Below, piece by piece: positions 15,868-28,463 of a stretch of 64,000 nucleotides of DNA (positions are counted from its first letter, which is position 1; each line of letters begins with the position of its first letter). Origin of the DNA: Burkholderiales bacterium (lineage in GTDB: Bacteria; Pseudomonadota; Gammaproteobacteria; Burkholderiales; Burkholderiaceae_E); the NCBI GenBank assembly GCA_027487815.1, contig JAIYCW010000009.1:1-64000 (forward strand), read 5' to 3'. Both the position numbers and the translations under genes were made by a program. The notes below the pieces were generated by a model. It was not told the DNA's origin. It worked only from the letters and a program-made list of their open reading frames with translations, and did no database searches.

Positions 15868-15891
15868 GTAAAAAGATTTCTGGAGACCTAC

Positions 15892-16896
15892 ATGACCCGT
15901 TTTTCCCATGCCTCATTTCGCCCTGATATGAATCGTCGCCAGCTCATCCTGGCGGCAGGTGCTGCAGCCCCTTTGGTGAGCTTACCCAGCAGCGTTCAGG
16001 CGCAAGCCGCCTTCCCGAATCGACCGATTACTCTGGTATGCCCATGGCCTGCGGGTGGGTCAACCGATCGCCATTTGCGGGCATTGGCCGAGATCGCCTC
16101 CAAGCATCTGGGTCAGCAAGTGGTGGTGCAAAACCAGCCTGGCGCAGGGGGTACGCTGGGGCCTGCCAATGTAGCCAATGCGCGTCCTGATGGTTACACC
16201 ATCACGCAGTTTCCGCTTGGCATGATGCGCATTCCGCATATGCAGAAGGTAGCTTGGGATCCGGTGCGCGACTTCACCATGATTATTGGCCTGACCGGAT
16301 ATACCTTTGGCGTGGTGGTGAAGGCCGATGCCCCTTACCGCAGCTTCAAGGAGTACATTGATGCGGGTAAGGCTGCACCAGGCAAGATCAGTTATGCCTC
16401 CACCGGTACCGGTACCAGCCCTCACTTGCTCATGGAAATGGTGACTGATGCTGCGGGTGTTGATCTGGTGCATGTGCCATTCAAAGGCAATGCTGACAGT
16501 ACCCAGGCTTTGCTGGGTGGGCATGTCAACGCGCAAAGCGATGCCACCGGTTGGGCGCGCTTTGTTGATGGCGGACAGATGCGCTTATTGGTCACTTTTG
16601 GCGAGCGGCGCACCAAGCGATGGCCCCAGGTGCCTACCGCAAAGGAGCTGGGATACAACGTAGTGTCCACTTCACCTTACGGCTTGGCCGGACCCAAAGG
16701 TATGGATCCAGCCGTGGTCAAAGTGCTACATGATGCGTTTCGCAAGGCTGCGGAAGATCCCGAGCACATCAAGGTGCTTGATCAGCTCGATCAAGAGCCC
16801 TGGCTGCGCAGCTCGGAGGAATACACGCGTTGGGTGCGCGATACTTTCACTGCTGAAAAGGCCTTGATTGACCGCTTAGGCCTTGGTCCCAAGTAG
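15892..16896 (+). CDS. Bug/TctC-family periplasmic solute-binding protein
   Basis: The 334-residue protein has an export signal with a twin-arginine-like NRRQLILAAGA and a cut near VQAQA (about residue 38). The mature part is a two-lobed Bug receptor: FPNRPITLVCPWPAGGSTD opens it, then QPGAGGTLGPANVANARPDGYT and YASTGTGTSPHLLMEM, which form the ligand pocket in this family. Such receptors bind small carboxylates and serve tripartite TctABC transport or orphan sensing; no TctAB genes are near. ATG 15892 has a CTGGAG ribosome site. Its upstream region is shared with the LexA operators. Confidence 0.92.
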   Translation: MTRFSHASFRPDMNRRQLILAAGAAAPLVSLPSSVQAQAAFPNRPITLVCPWPAGGSTDRHLRALAEIASKHLGQQVVVQNQPGAGGTLGPANVANARPDGYTITQFPLGMMRIPHMQKVAWDPVRDFTMIIGLTGYTFGVVVKADAPYRSFKEYIDAGKAAPGKISYASTGTGTSPHLLMEMVTDAAGVDLVHVPFKGNADSTQALLGGHVNAQSDATGWARFVDGGQMRLLVTFGERRTKRWPQVPTAKELGYNVVSTSPYGLAGPKGMDPAVVKVLHDAFRKAAEDPEHIKVLDQLDQEPWLRSSEEYTRWVRDTFTAEKALIDRLGLGPK

Positions 16897-17053
16897 GACT
16901 AAAGTGCAAAGCGCTTGACTTTGTGGCACAGTGCTTTTACGTACAGGCTTTGTATCAGACAAAACCAGTGATGTACGGGGTGCGTTTTGTGGTGTACTGA
17001 GACACGGTGGCCTTGAAATGCTGTTTTGTTTGGTCTGGTTCTAGGATGGTCGG

Positions 17054-17476
17054 ATGAAGATTTATGTAGGCAATCTGCCTTGGCGCACAACCGATGCGCA
17101 GTTGCTCGAAATGTTTAACGTACACGGCGCCGTTGAGGATGCTCGTGTTGTGATGGATAAGGAAACCGGCCGTTCGCGTGGCTTTGGTTTTGTGACCATG
17201 AACAACGCGGATCAAGCGCAAGCAGCGATCAAAGCTCTTAATGGTTTTCAAATGCAGGGTCGTGGCCTGGTGGTCAACGAAGCTCGCGAGCAGCCTCCCC
17301 GCAGTGGCGGTGGTGGCGGCGGTGGCGGTGGCGGTTTCCGTCGTCCCCGTGAAGGCGGCGGTGGCTTTGGTGGCGGCGGAGGCGGCGGCTACGGTGGCGG
17401 CGGCGGCGGCGGTTATGGCGGCGGCGGTGGTGGTGGTCGCGGCGATGGCGGCGGCTTCGGCGGCTCGCGCGGCTAA
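17054..17476 (+). CDS. glycine-rich RNA-binding protein, single RRM
   Basis: The 140-residue protein has one RNA-recognition motif at residues 1-80: RNP2 is IYVGNLPW and RNP1 is RGFGFVTM. A C-terminal tail of about 55 residues is mostly glycine with scattered Arg, Tyr and Phe (RGG- and GGY-like), a type that promotes RNA binding and condensation. Bacterial relatives are often cold-induced and act on RNA structure. The leader (16897-17053) contains no gene. A strong terminator follows 17 bases after the stop. Confidence 0.93.
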   Translation: MKIYVGNLPWRTTDAQLLEMFNVHGAVEDARVVMDKETGRSRGFGFVTMNNADQAQAAIKALNGFQMQGRGLVVNEAREQPPRSGGGGGGGGGGFRRPREGGGGFGGGGGGGYGGGGGGGYGGGGGGGRGDGGGFGGSRG

Positions 17477-17493
17477 ATGCCCGGTTGATGATC

Positions 17494-17517
17494 AAGGCCC
17501 TCTGATGAGGGCCTTTT
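17494..17517 (+). terminator. Rho-independent terminator after the RRM gene
   Basis: Perfect stem AAGGCCCTC / GAGGGCCTT around a TGAT loop, ending in TTTT. It sits 17 bases after the stop codon. Confidence 0.9.
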
Positions 17518-17652
17518 CCATTGAGTTCCGCGCCTTTTCCAAGGTCGATCAGATTGCATTCGGCCCGCAGGGGATGTCTGTGTTGATCAGCTTAAAGGCC
17601 TCCCCGCGCCAGGCATCAGCAAGATGATGGTTCGTCCGGATGGAATTTCTTA

Positions 17653-17692
17653 TGGGCGGTCAGCGTCAGGTTTGATGGACGCTGTCTGCCCA
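17653..17692. other. hairpin between the RRM and ETF-QO genes
   Basis: GGGCGGTCAGCGTC can pair with GACGCTGTCTGCCC, 12 of 14 positions, across a loop of about ten bases. No clear T run follows on either strand. It may slow polymerase leaving the minus-strand gene ending at 17706, or be a relic. Confidence 0.4.
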
Positions 17693-17705
17693 ATATTCAG
17701 CCAGA

Positions 17706-19355
17706 TTACATGCCAGCGTAATTGGGGCCACCGCTGCCCTCAGGCACTACCCACACTATGTTTTGTGTTGGATCCTTGATATCGCAGGTTTTGCAATGCA
17801 CGCAGTTTTGCGCATTGATTTGCAAGCGATCGCCTCCCGCATCCGTTTTGACATACTCGTAGACGCCAGCTGGGCAATAGCGCTGCTCCGGCCCGGCAAA
17901 TCGCGCCAGATTGATAGCGACCGGCACGGACGCATCCTTGAGCGTGAGGTGAGCAGGCTGGTTTTCCTCATGGTTGGTGTTAGAGATGAACACCGACGAC
18001 AAGCGATCAAAGGTAAGTTTCCCATCGGGCTTCGGATACTCGATGGGAGTGAATTCGCTCGCAGGGCGCAGCATTTCATGGTCTGCGTGGGTATTGTGCA
18101 AGGTCCACGGCGCTTTGCCTTTGAACACGACCTGATCGATCCCGACCAGCAGGGTGCCAGTCCACAGCCCTTTGCTCATCGCGGGCTTGAAGTTGCGCGC
18201 GCGATAGAGCTCATCATGCAGCCATGACGCTTTGAACGCGGCAGGATAGTCTGCCAATTGATCGGCGCTCCGACCGGCCTTCAACGCATCAAATACCGAC
18301 TGCGCTGCAAGCATGCCGCTCTTGATTGCAGCATGGCTGCCCTTGATCCTTGAGGCATTCAAGAAGCCGGCATCACAGCCGATCAACGCGCCGCCCGGGA
18401 AAATCAACTCGGGCAGACTATTGATCCCTCCGGCGGTAATGGCGCGGGCGCCGTATGACAAGCGCTTGCCGCCTTCAAGAAACTTGCGAATTGCAGGATG
18501 CGTTTTATAGCGCTGAAATTCCTCAAAGGGCGACAGGTAGGGGTTTTGATAACCCAACCCAACAACGAAGCCCACGGCGACCTGATTGTTTTCGAGGTGA
18601 TAGAGAAACGAGCCGCCATAGGTGTCGTTATTGAGCGGCCAACCTGCGGTATGCACGACTAGCCCGGCTTGATGCATCTCAGGCTTGATCTCCCAGAGCT
18701 CTTTGAGGCCAATGCCATAACTCTGCGGGTCGCGACCCTTGGCCAAATCAAACTTGGCAATCAGCTGCTTGCCCAGATGCCCGCGCGCGCCTTCAGCAAA
18801 GAGCGTGTATTTCGCGAGTAATTCCATACCAGGCTGGAAGTTTTCCGTGGGCTCGCCATCTTTGCCGACGCCCATGTTGCCAGTGGCTACACCACGCACC
18901 GCACCCGATTCATCATAAAGAATTTCTGCCGCGGCAAACCCTGGATAAACATCGATCCCCAGCGACTCTGCCTGTTGCCCGAGCCAGCGCACGACATTGC
19001 CCAAGCTGATTACATAATTGCCGTGATTCTGAAAGCACTGCGGCAACATCCAGTTGGGTACCTGGCGGGCCGAGCTTTCATTCAAGAACAAGAATCGGTC
19101 TTCTGTGACCTGGGTATTGAGCGGGGCGCCAAGCGCTTTCCAGTCTGGAAAAAGCTCATCAATCCCTCTGGGGTCCATGACTGCGCCAGACAAAATATGC
19201 GCGCCAACTTCCGAGCCTTTTTCAATCACACACACGCTGAGCTCGTGACCGTGCAGGGTACTGAGCTGTTTCAGGTGAATGGCCGCAGCCAGACCCGCCG
19301 GCCCAGCACCTACCACCACTACATCAAACTCCATCTGATCGCGTTCAACTTGCAT
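17706..19355 (-). CDS. electron-transfer flavoprotein:ubiquinone oxidoreductase
   Basis: The 549-residue enzyme passes electrons from reduced ETF to ubiquinone at the inner membrane, linking acyl-CoA and other dehydrogenases to respiration. The FAD fold opens with VVVVGAGPAGLAAAIHLKQL. A middle block GCDAGFLNASRIKGSHAAIKSGMLAA matches the family. The C-terminal ferredoxin-like domain carries the 4Fe-4S cysteines in CPAGVYEY and INAQNCVHCKTCDIKDPTQNI. Length is normal. It is divergent from the SDR gene at 19453, with a 97-base shared leader. Confidence 0.97.
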   Translation of the reverse strand: MQVERDQMEFDVVVVGAGPAGLAAAIHLKQLSTLHGHELSVCVIEKGSEVGAHILSGAVMDPRGIDELFPDWKALGAPLNTQVTEDRFLFLNESSARQVPNWMLPQCFQNHGNYVISLGNVVRWLGQQAESLGIDVYPGFAAAEILYDESGAVRGVATGNMGVGKDGEPTENFQPGMELLAKYTLFAEGARGHLGKQLIAKFDLAKGRDPQSYGIGLKELWEIKPEMHQAGLVVHTAGWPLNNDTYGGSFLYHLENNQVAVGFVVGLGYQNPYLSPFEEFQRYKTHPAIRKFLEGGKRLSYGARAITAGGINSLPELIFPGGALIGCDAGFLNASRIKGSHAAIKSGMLAAQSVFDALKAGRSADQLADYPAAFKASWLHDELYRARNFKPAMSKGLWTGTLLVGIDQVVFKGKAPWTLHNTHADHEMLRPASEFTPIEYPKPDGKLTFDRLSSVFISNTNHEENQPAHLTLKDASVPVAINLARFAGPEQRYCPAGVYEYVKTDAGGDRLQINAQNCVHCKTCDIKDPTQNIVWVVPEGSGGPNYAGM

Positions 19356-19452
19356 AGTTCACTGGTCCCGAGCATTCACAAAAACAGAGGTAACATCGGA
19401 TTGTCCAAAAATCGATTAGAAGCTTCAAACTAGGCCCATCCGAGACAACACT

Positions 19453-20229
19453 ATGACATCAAACACAGATCTTTCCGGCAAAGTAGCCCTGGTTACCGGA
19501 GCCTCAAGCGGCCTGGGTGCGCGGTTCGCCACCGTTCTTGCAGCCCAGGGCGCGCAAGTGGTCCTCGCATCGCGTCGCACTGAGCGGCTCAAGGAGTTGC
19601 GCGCTGAAATTGAAGCGCAGGGCGGCGCTGCTCACGTGGTGGCGCTGGATGTTACCGATCTGGAATCGATCCGCAGCGCGGTTGCGAGCGCCGAGGAGCA
19701 AGCTGGGCCCATCGATATCCTGATCAACAATTCAGGCGTGAGCACGACTCAGCGGCTGGTTGATGCTACCGAAGCCGATTTCGATTTTGTATTTGGTACC
19801 AACACCAAGGGCGCATTTTTTGTGGCGCAGGAAGTGGCCAAGCGCATGATCGCCAGGTCGAAGGACTCGGCTCAGCCGCGCCCGGCCAGAATCGTCAACA
19901 TTGCCTCGGTTGCGGGGCTCAAGGTGCTGGCCCAGATTGGCGTGTATTGCATGAGCAAGGCGGCGGTAGTGCATATGACGCGCGCCATGGCCCTGGAATG
20001 GGGGCGTTATGGCATCAATGTGAATGCCCTGTGTCCAGGCTATATCACTACCGAAATCAATGCACACCATTGGCAGTCGGAAGCGGGTCGCAAACTGATC
20101 AGCATGTTGCCCCGCAAGCGTGTTGGGGAGCCTTCTGATCTGGATGCGCCTCTGTTGATGCTGGTCAGTGACCAATCCGGGTTTGTGAATGGCGCGATTC
20201 TGTCGGCCGATGATGGCTTGGGTCTCTGA
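19453..20229 (+). CDS. SDR-family oxidoreductase
   Basis: The 258-residue classical short-chain dehydrogenase has the Rossmann motif VTGASSGLGARFA (about 15-27), NNSG (about 91-94), and the active-site serine in IASVAGL with Tyr-x3-Lys in YCMSKAAV. An Arg pair after beta-2 (LASRRTERL) suggests NADP(H) preference. It oxidises or reduces an unknown alcohol/ketone. The stop overlaps the start of the P450 gene by about 17 bases, so the two are translationally coupled and may act on the same substrate. Confidence 0.93.
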   Translation: MTSNTDLSGKVALVTGASSGLGARFATVLAAQGAQVVLASRRTERLKELRAEIEAQGGAAHVVALDVTDLESIRSAVASAEEQAGPIDILINNSGVSTTQRLVDATEADFDFVFGTNTKGAFFVAQEVAKRMIARSKDSAQPRPARIVNIASVAGLKVLAQIGVYCMSKAAVVHMTRAMALEWGRYGINVNALCPGYITTEINAHHWQSEAGRKLISMLPRKRVGEPSDLDAPLLMLVSDQSGFVNGAILSADDGLGL

Positions 20230-21418
20230 CTTCGATCTGCGTCGGCCTCCTGAGGGGTTTGTAGAAAACCCGTTTCCCTTTTACGAGGTATTGAGGCGCG
20301 AGGCTCCTGTGCATCGGATGCCCGATGGCAGTGTGTTTCTATCGCGCTATGCCGAGGTGAGCGCGCTCTATCGTCATCCGGCGGCAAGCAGCGATAAGAC
20401 AGCGGAGTTCGCCCCGAAGTTTGGCAACACGCCGCTATTTGAGCACCACACCACCAGCTTGGTGTTTAGTGATCCGCCCTTGCACACGCGGGTACGCAGA
20501 CTTTTGATGGGGGCCCTGAATCAGCGCGCCATGCAAAGGATGCTGCCATCAGTAGAGCAGCTGGTGAGTCGCCTGATCAATGTGATGATCGAAAAGCAGG
20601 ATGTTGATCTGGTGGAGGACTTTGCTGCGGCGATACCCGTGGATGTGATCGGAAACCTGCTGGCTGTGCCACAAGCTGATCGCGATCCGTTGCGGGGATG
20701 GTCTTTGGCGATTCTGGGAGCGCTGGAGCCTGTGCCGAGTGCTGCAGTGCTTGATCGCGGCAATGCGGCGGTCGAAGAGTTTTCTGCTTATCTCCTGCAG
20801 TTGATTGATGATCGGCGCAAGCATCCCTTGAATCCAGAAGAGGATGTGTTGACCAGGTTGATCCAGGGCGAGCAAGACGGGGAGCGTCTGACTGAAAAAG
20901 AGCTGGTACACAACTGCATTTTTTTGCTCAATGCCGGGCATGAAACCACCACCAATTTAATGGGTAATGGGCTGGTGTTGCTTATGAGCAATCCGCGGGC
21001 CTGGAGAGGCCTCCAATCGCAACCTGAACTGCTGACTTCAGCTATCGAAGAAATGCTTCGTATTGAAAGCCCCTTGCAGCTGAACAATCGTCGCCTGCTT
21101 GAGGATGTTGATCTTGGCGGTGCGCAACTCAAGGCGGGCTGCCTCATCACGCTTGGGGTAGGGGCTGCCAACCGAGACCCTGAACAGTTCCCCCAGCCCG
21201 ATCAGTTTGATATTGCGCGCAAGCCCAATCGCCATGTTGGTTTTGGGCATGGCGATCATGCCTGTGCGGGTATGAATGTCGCCCGCCTTGAGGCACGTAT
21301 TGCTCTGGGCGGATTGCTTAACCGGCTCCGAGGCCTTGAGATGCGCGCTTTGCCGACCCGTGATCCGCGCATTCGGTTTCGAGGCTTTTCCCATATTCCT
21401 GCGAAAGTTCTCTTGTGA
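20213..21418 (+). CDS. cytochrome P450
   Basis: A soluble bacterial P450 of about 401 residues, without a membrane anchor. Landmarks are the I-helix oxygen-activating AGHETTTN, the K-helix ExxR in EEMLRIES, and the heme loop FGHGDHACAG with the axial cysteine. Such enzymes hydroxylate terpenoid, aromatic or fatty substrates using a separate ferredoxin pair; no ferredoxin gene is adjacent. The start is uncertain: ATG 20213 or 20210 inside the SDR end, or ATG 20189 further in. The stop overlaps the thioesterase start (GTGA at 21415-21418). The SDR-P450-thioesterase order suggests oxidative breakdown of an acyl compound. Confidence 0.94.
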   Translation: MAWVSDFDLRRPPEGFVENPFPFYEVLRREAPVHRMPDGSVFLSRYAEVSALYRHPAASSDKTAEFAPKFGNTPLFEHHTTSLVFSDPPLHTRVRRLLMGALNQRAMQRMLPSVEQLVSRLINVMIEKQDVDLVEDFAAAIPVDVIGNLLAVPQADRDPLRGWSLAILGALEPVPSAAVLDRGNAAVEEFSAYLLQLIDDRRKHPLNPEEDVLTRLIQGEQDGERLTEKELVHNCIFLLNAGHETTTNLMGNGLVLLMSNPRAWRGLQSQPELLTSAIEEMLRIESPLQLNNRRLLEDVDLGGAQLKAGCLITLGVGAANRDPEQFPQPDQFDIARKPNRHVGFGHGDHACAGMNVARLEARIALGGLLNRLRGLEMRALPTRDPRIRFRGFSHIPAKVLL

Positions 21419-21879
21419 ATCCAGCCAACCGCCTGGTCATTGACCCCCAGAGCATGGTGCTCAGTTTTGTCATGCGTATGCCGATTCGCTGGGGCGATAT
21501 GGATGCAATGGGCCATGTGAACAATACGATCTATTTCCGCTACCTTGAGCAGACCCGTATTTCATGGTTCAACCAGCTTGGGTTTGTGCCGGATCGGAAC
21601 GGCCAGGGGCCAGTGATTGCGAATGCCTATTGCAACTTTATTCGCGAGTTGGTCTATCCCGGGCTGATCGAATGCAGGCAGTATCTTGGCGAGATTGGGC
21701 GCAGCAGTTTTGAGGCACTGACGGTGATCAGTCGGGTTGATGATCCCGCTACCCAATACGCAACGGGCGGTGCGCGAGTGGTATGGGTGGATTATCCCAA
21801 GCGGAAATCTGCGCCCATGCCTGAGGATGTTTTGAAGCTTATCCAGCGCCCGTTTTCAGGCCCGGCGCTGGAAAGCTAA
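21415..21879 (+). CDS. 4HBT-type hotdog thioesterase
   Basis: The 154-residue hotdog-fold protein starts at GTG 21415, overlapping the P450 stop by four bases. The active-site region RWGDMDAMGHVNNTIYFRYLEQTRISWF (about 22-49) shows the acidic residue and the GHVNN turn typical of 4-hydroxybenzoyl-CoA/YbgC-like thioesterases. It hydrolyses an acyl-CoA to acid and CoA. Its place after the SDR and P450 points to releasing or proofreading a product of that short pathway. It is tail to tail with the CoA-transferase genes. Confidence 0.9.
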   Translation: MNPANRLVIDPQSMVLSFVMRMPIRWGDMDAMGHVNNTIYFRYLEQTRISWFNQLGFVPDRNGQGPVIANAYCNFIRELVYPGLIECRQYLGEIGRSSFEALTVISRVDDPATQYATGGARVVWVDYPKRKSAPMPEDVLKLIQRPFSGPALES

Positions 21880-21885
21880 ACAGCA

Positions 21886-22542
21886 TTAGTGACGCAGGCT
21901 GCTTGTATCGAGGCGAGCGGCTGTTTTACTGGTGATCTCTTCAACAGTGACGCCTGGGGCAAGCTCAATAAGCTTCAAGCCTTGAGCGCCAACTTCCATC
22001 ACGCCCAGGTCAGTGATGATCACGTCCACCACGCCCACTCCGGTCAGGGGCAGGTTGCACTTGGCGAGCAATTTCAGATCTTCAGTGCCGTCTTTTTTGC
22101 GCGCAGTGTGTTCCATCAATACGATCACGCGCCCCACACCAGCTACGAGGTCCATCGCGCCGCCCATACCTTTGACCATTTTTCCGGGGATCATCCAATT
22201 CGCCAAATCACCGGTTTCACTGACCTGCATGGCGCCAAGAATCGCCAAATTGATCTTGCCGCCACGAATCATGGCAAAGGAATCAGCGCTGGAAAAAATC
22301 GAGGAGCCGGGCAGGGTGGTTACGGTTTGCTTGCCTGCATTGATCATGTCGGGATCGACTTCGGCTTCGGTGGGAAACGGACCGATACCCAGCAAGCCAT
22401 TTTCAGACTGCAGCCACACTTCCATACCCGCAGGCACATGGTTGGCGACCAGGGTCGGCAGGCCAATTCCCAGATTGACGTAAAAGCCATCTTGGAGTTC
22501 TTTGGCAGCTCGTGCTGCCATATCGTCACGGGTCCAGGGCAT
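21886..22542 (-). CDS. scoB: 3-oxoacid CoA-transferase, subunit B
   Basis: This 218-residue subunit B of a family I CoA-transferase carries the catalytic glutamate in [10 protein letters not shown] (about residue 48) and the family block [19 protein letters not shown]. With subunit A it moves CoA between succinyl-CoA and a 3-oxoacid such as acetoacetate; close relatives use 3-oxoadipate or other acids, so the exact substrate is not certain. It follows subunit A by 12 bases on the same strand. Confidence 0.9.
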   Translation of the reverse strand: MPWTRDDMAARAAKELQDGFYVNLGIGLPTLVANHVPAGMEVWLQSENGLLGIGPFPTEAEVDPDMINAGKQTVTTLPGSSIFSSADSFAMIRGGKINLAILGAMQVSETGDLANWMIPGKMVKGMGGAMDLVAGVGRVIVLMEHTARKKDGTEDLKLLAKCNLPLTGVGVVDVIITDLGVMEVGAQGLKLIELAPGVTVEEITSKTAARLDTSSLRH

Positions 22543-22554
22543 GAGTCAGCTCCT

Positions 22555-23259
22555 TCAGGCGGCAGCGCGCACGGTGCGCTGTTCAATGCGTTTTTCGGGG
22601 GTGGCATTCAGCACGATATGTTGTACATAAATGCCCGGTAGATGGATCTGGTCTGGATCCAGGGATCCGGTCGGTACAATCTTTTCAACCTCAGCCACTG
22701 TGACCTTGCCTGCCATGGCAACGTTGGGGTTGAAGTTACGCGCAGTGCGGCGAAACACCAGGTTGCCTGATTCATCAGCGATGTAGGCTTTCACTAGCGA
22801 TAGGTCAGGCACCAGCGCCCGCTCCATGACATGGGGTACCCCATCAAAATCGCGGATTTCCTTGCCTTCTGCCACCACAGTGCCCACCCCGGTGCGGGTG
22901 AAGAAGGCTGGAATGCCCGCGCCGCCAGCTCGCAGTTTTTCAGCTAAGGTGCCCTGTGGAGTGAATTCCAGTTCCAGTTCACCGGCGAGGTATTGGCGCT
23001 CGAATTCCTTGTTTTCGCCTACATAGCTAGCAATCATCTTGCTAATCTGGCGGGTGGCCAGGAGTTGCCCAAGGCCAAAGCCATCCACTCCGGCATTATT
23101 TGAAATTGCAGTCAACCCCTTGACACCTGAATCGCGCAGGGCGGCAATGAGTGCTTCCGGAATCCCGCATAACCCGAAGCCGCCCACGGCGACCATCATG
23201 TTATCGCGCACCAGCGCAGCAAGCGCTTCTTGCGCACTTGCCCTTACCTTACTAGCCAT
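22555..23259 (-). CDS. scoA: 3-oxoacid CoA-transferase, subunit A
   Basis: The 234-residue subunit A shows the CoA-binding MVAVGGFGLCGIPEALI (about 21-37), the middle FTPQGTLAEKLRAGGAGIPAFFTRTGVGT and a late NLVFRRTARNFNPNVAMAGK. It pairs with subunit B just downstream. Both are the length expected for bacterial SCOT-type enzymes. Its start is 104 bases from the divergent kinase-like gene at 23364. Confidence 0.9.
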   Translation of the reverse strand: MASKVRASAQEALAALVRDNMMVAVGGFGLCGIPEALIAALRDSGVKGLTAISNNAGVDGFGLGQLLATRQISKMIASYVGENKEFERQYLAGELELEFTPQGTLAEKLRAGGAGIPAFFTRTGVGTVVAEGKEIRDFDGVPHVMERALVPDLSLVKAYIADESGNLVFRRTARNFNPNVAMAGKVTVAEVEKIVPTGSLDPDQIHLPGIYVQHIVLNATPEKRIEQRTVRAAA

Positions 23260-23363
23260 TGCCCGCTCCTCAATGAATGTTGCGTTGCATTATAACTAGC
23301 GCTGGGCTTGAATTTAGCCCGAAGTCGCCTGATCGGGAAGGCTTCTGGGCTACTATCAGCAGG

Positions 23364-24111
23364 ATGGAAAAAAATCCACAGGAAATTATTGCCGAGCTTG
23401 AATTGGCGCGGGATCGGGCGCAATCAGCGCTGACCGCAGCCGTTCAGGAGCGCGACATGAACCGCAGCCTTGCACTGCAGTTTGAAACTGAGCTTCTTGA
23501 TGAGCGACAGCGCCTGGCGAGTTTGCTTGGCTCGGAGTTCGCCCCGCTCATTCAGACCATTCGAGCGCTATCAGCCACTGTGCAAAATCGGCTTGAAACG
23601 GTCGATGCGAGCGTTGCGCAAATGGCCGCCATGATTAGCAGTAATGCTGATGAGTTGATCTTGCAGCTCAGGCAGGTGGTTGGCGGGCTGCAGGTCTCGC
23701 AAGCCGAAGAGCAGGGGCTGATTCCGGCGGCTCGGGCCCTTCTCGATGACTGGCGTTTACGTGAAACCAACAAGCGGTTCGAGCTTTTGCTAAGCCCTAG
23801 CGAAGAGGATTTTGGCCTGGGGGCCAGCGAAGTCGAGGCGGCCGCATTACGCACGATCAAGGAAAGTCTTGAGCGTATTGGCCCCCATGATGGTGTGAGG
23901 CTGGTAGTTGTTTCGCTTAATGTGGAGTCGGGTCGCCTGAGTGTGCAGATCAGCGCAGACCGATCGGTGGCTTCGATATGTGGTCAGCAAACCCAGTTCG
24001 CGGCGCTCGTCGAGCAATTGATCCGGGGGCTTGGAGGCCACTGCCAGGTAGATACCGGCGAGTCTGGTGGCTGCGAGGTTGTGATTCGGCTGCCGTGGGG
24101 TTCGCTTCCGG

Positions 24112-24116
<5 letters not shown>
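23364..24116 (+). CDS. degenerate histidine-kinase-like protein (NarX/HisKA_3 type, catalytic residues missing)
   Basis: This 250-residue soluble protein starts at ATG 23364. It opens with a coiled-coil-like helix (about 1-45). ERQRLASLLGSEFAPLIQTIRAL then aligns with the dimerisation helix of NarX-type kinases (ERxRIARELHDxxGQxL), with the phosphoacceptor His-Asp replaced by Gly-Ser. EVEAAALRTIKESLERIG resembles the N-box region (YRIVQEALTNALRHA) without its asparagine, and the end LGGHCQVDTGESGGCEVVIRLPWG matches the last strands of the ATPase domain. The DxGxG box is absent. It is therefore probably a pseudokinase of unknown role. It sits just before pyrG. Confidence 0.6.
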
Positions 24117-26716
<2,600 letters not shown>

Positions 26717-26759
26717 TGTGCGTCACGCAAATAGCGAAGAGTATTGCTAGGCTTTCTAG

Positions 26760-28076
<1,317 letters not shown>

Positions 28077-28463
28077 ATGAAGATTCTTGCGATTGCGCTT
28101 GGCGCCATGTTTTTGCTGCTGCAGTATCCCTTGTGGTTAGGCAAGGGTGGCTGGCTGCGGGTGTGGGAACTGGATCGCCAGGTGACCCAGCAACGCAAGG
28201 TCAATGAAAAGCTTGGGCAGCGTAACGATGCGCTTGAAGGTGAAGTCAGGGATCTGAAACTGGGCTCGCTGGCGTTGGAAGAGCGCGCTCGTTATGAGCT
28301 TGGCATGGTGCGCAACGATGAAACCTTTGTGCAGATCAATGTACGCCCGATTCCGCTAGCGCCACCTCCCAAGCCTTCGATGCCTGGCCCGGCGATTCAG
28401 CCTGCCCAGGTTCCGGCAGTATCAAAGGCATTGGCCGCCGCGCCTGCAGATTCCAGCCGTTAA
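28077..28463 (+). CDS. ftsB: cell division protein FtsB
   Basis: The 128-residue bitopic divisome protein has a short cytoplasmic start, a transmembrane helix at about 3-20 ([19 protein letters not shown]), the [11 protein letters not shown] segment and a coiled coil ([23 protein letters not shown]), then the conserved [18 protein letters not shown]. The last about 35 residues are a proline- and alanine-rich tail absent from short FtsB proteins. It bridges FtsL and FtsQ in the septal complex. Its stop codon overlaps that of the convergent hslO gene. Confidence 0.95.
   Translation: MKILAIALGAMFLLLQYPLWLGKGGWLRVWELDRQVTQQRKVNEKLGQRNDALEGEVRDLKLGSLALEERARYELGMVRNDETFVQINVRPIPLAPPPKPSMPGPAIQPAQVPAVSKALAAAPADSSR

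Noticed and set aside
17300-17475. GGC-rich repeat tract, considered as a satellite or a CRISPR-like repeat
   Set aside because: It encodes the glycine-rich tail of the RRM protein in frame; there are no spacers or fixed repeat unit.
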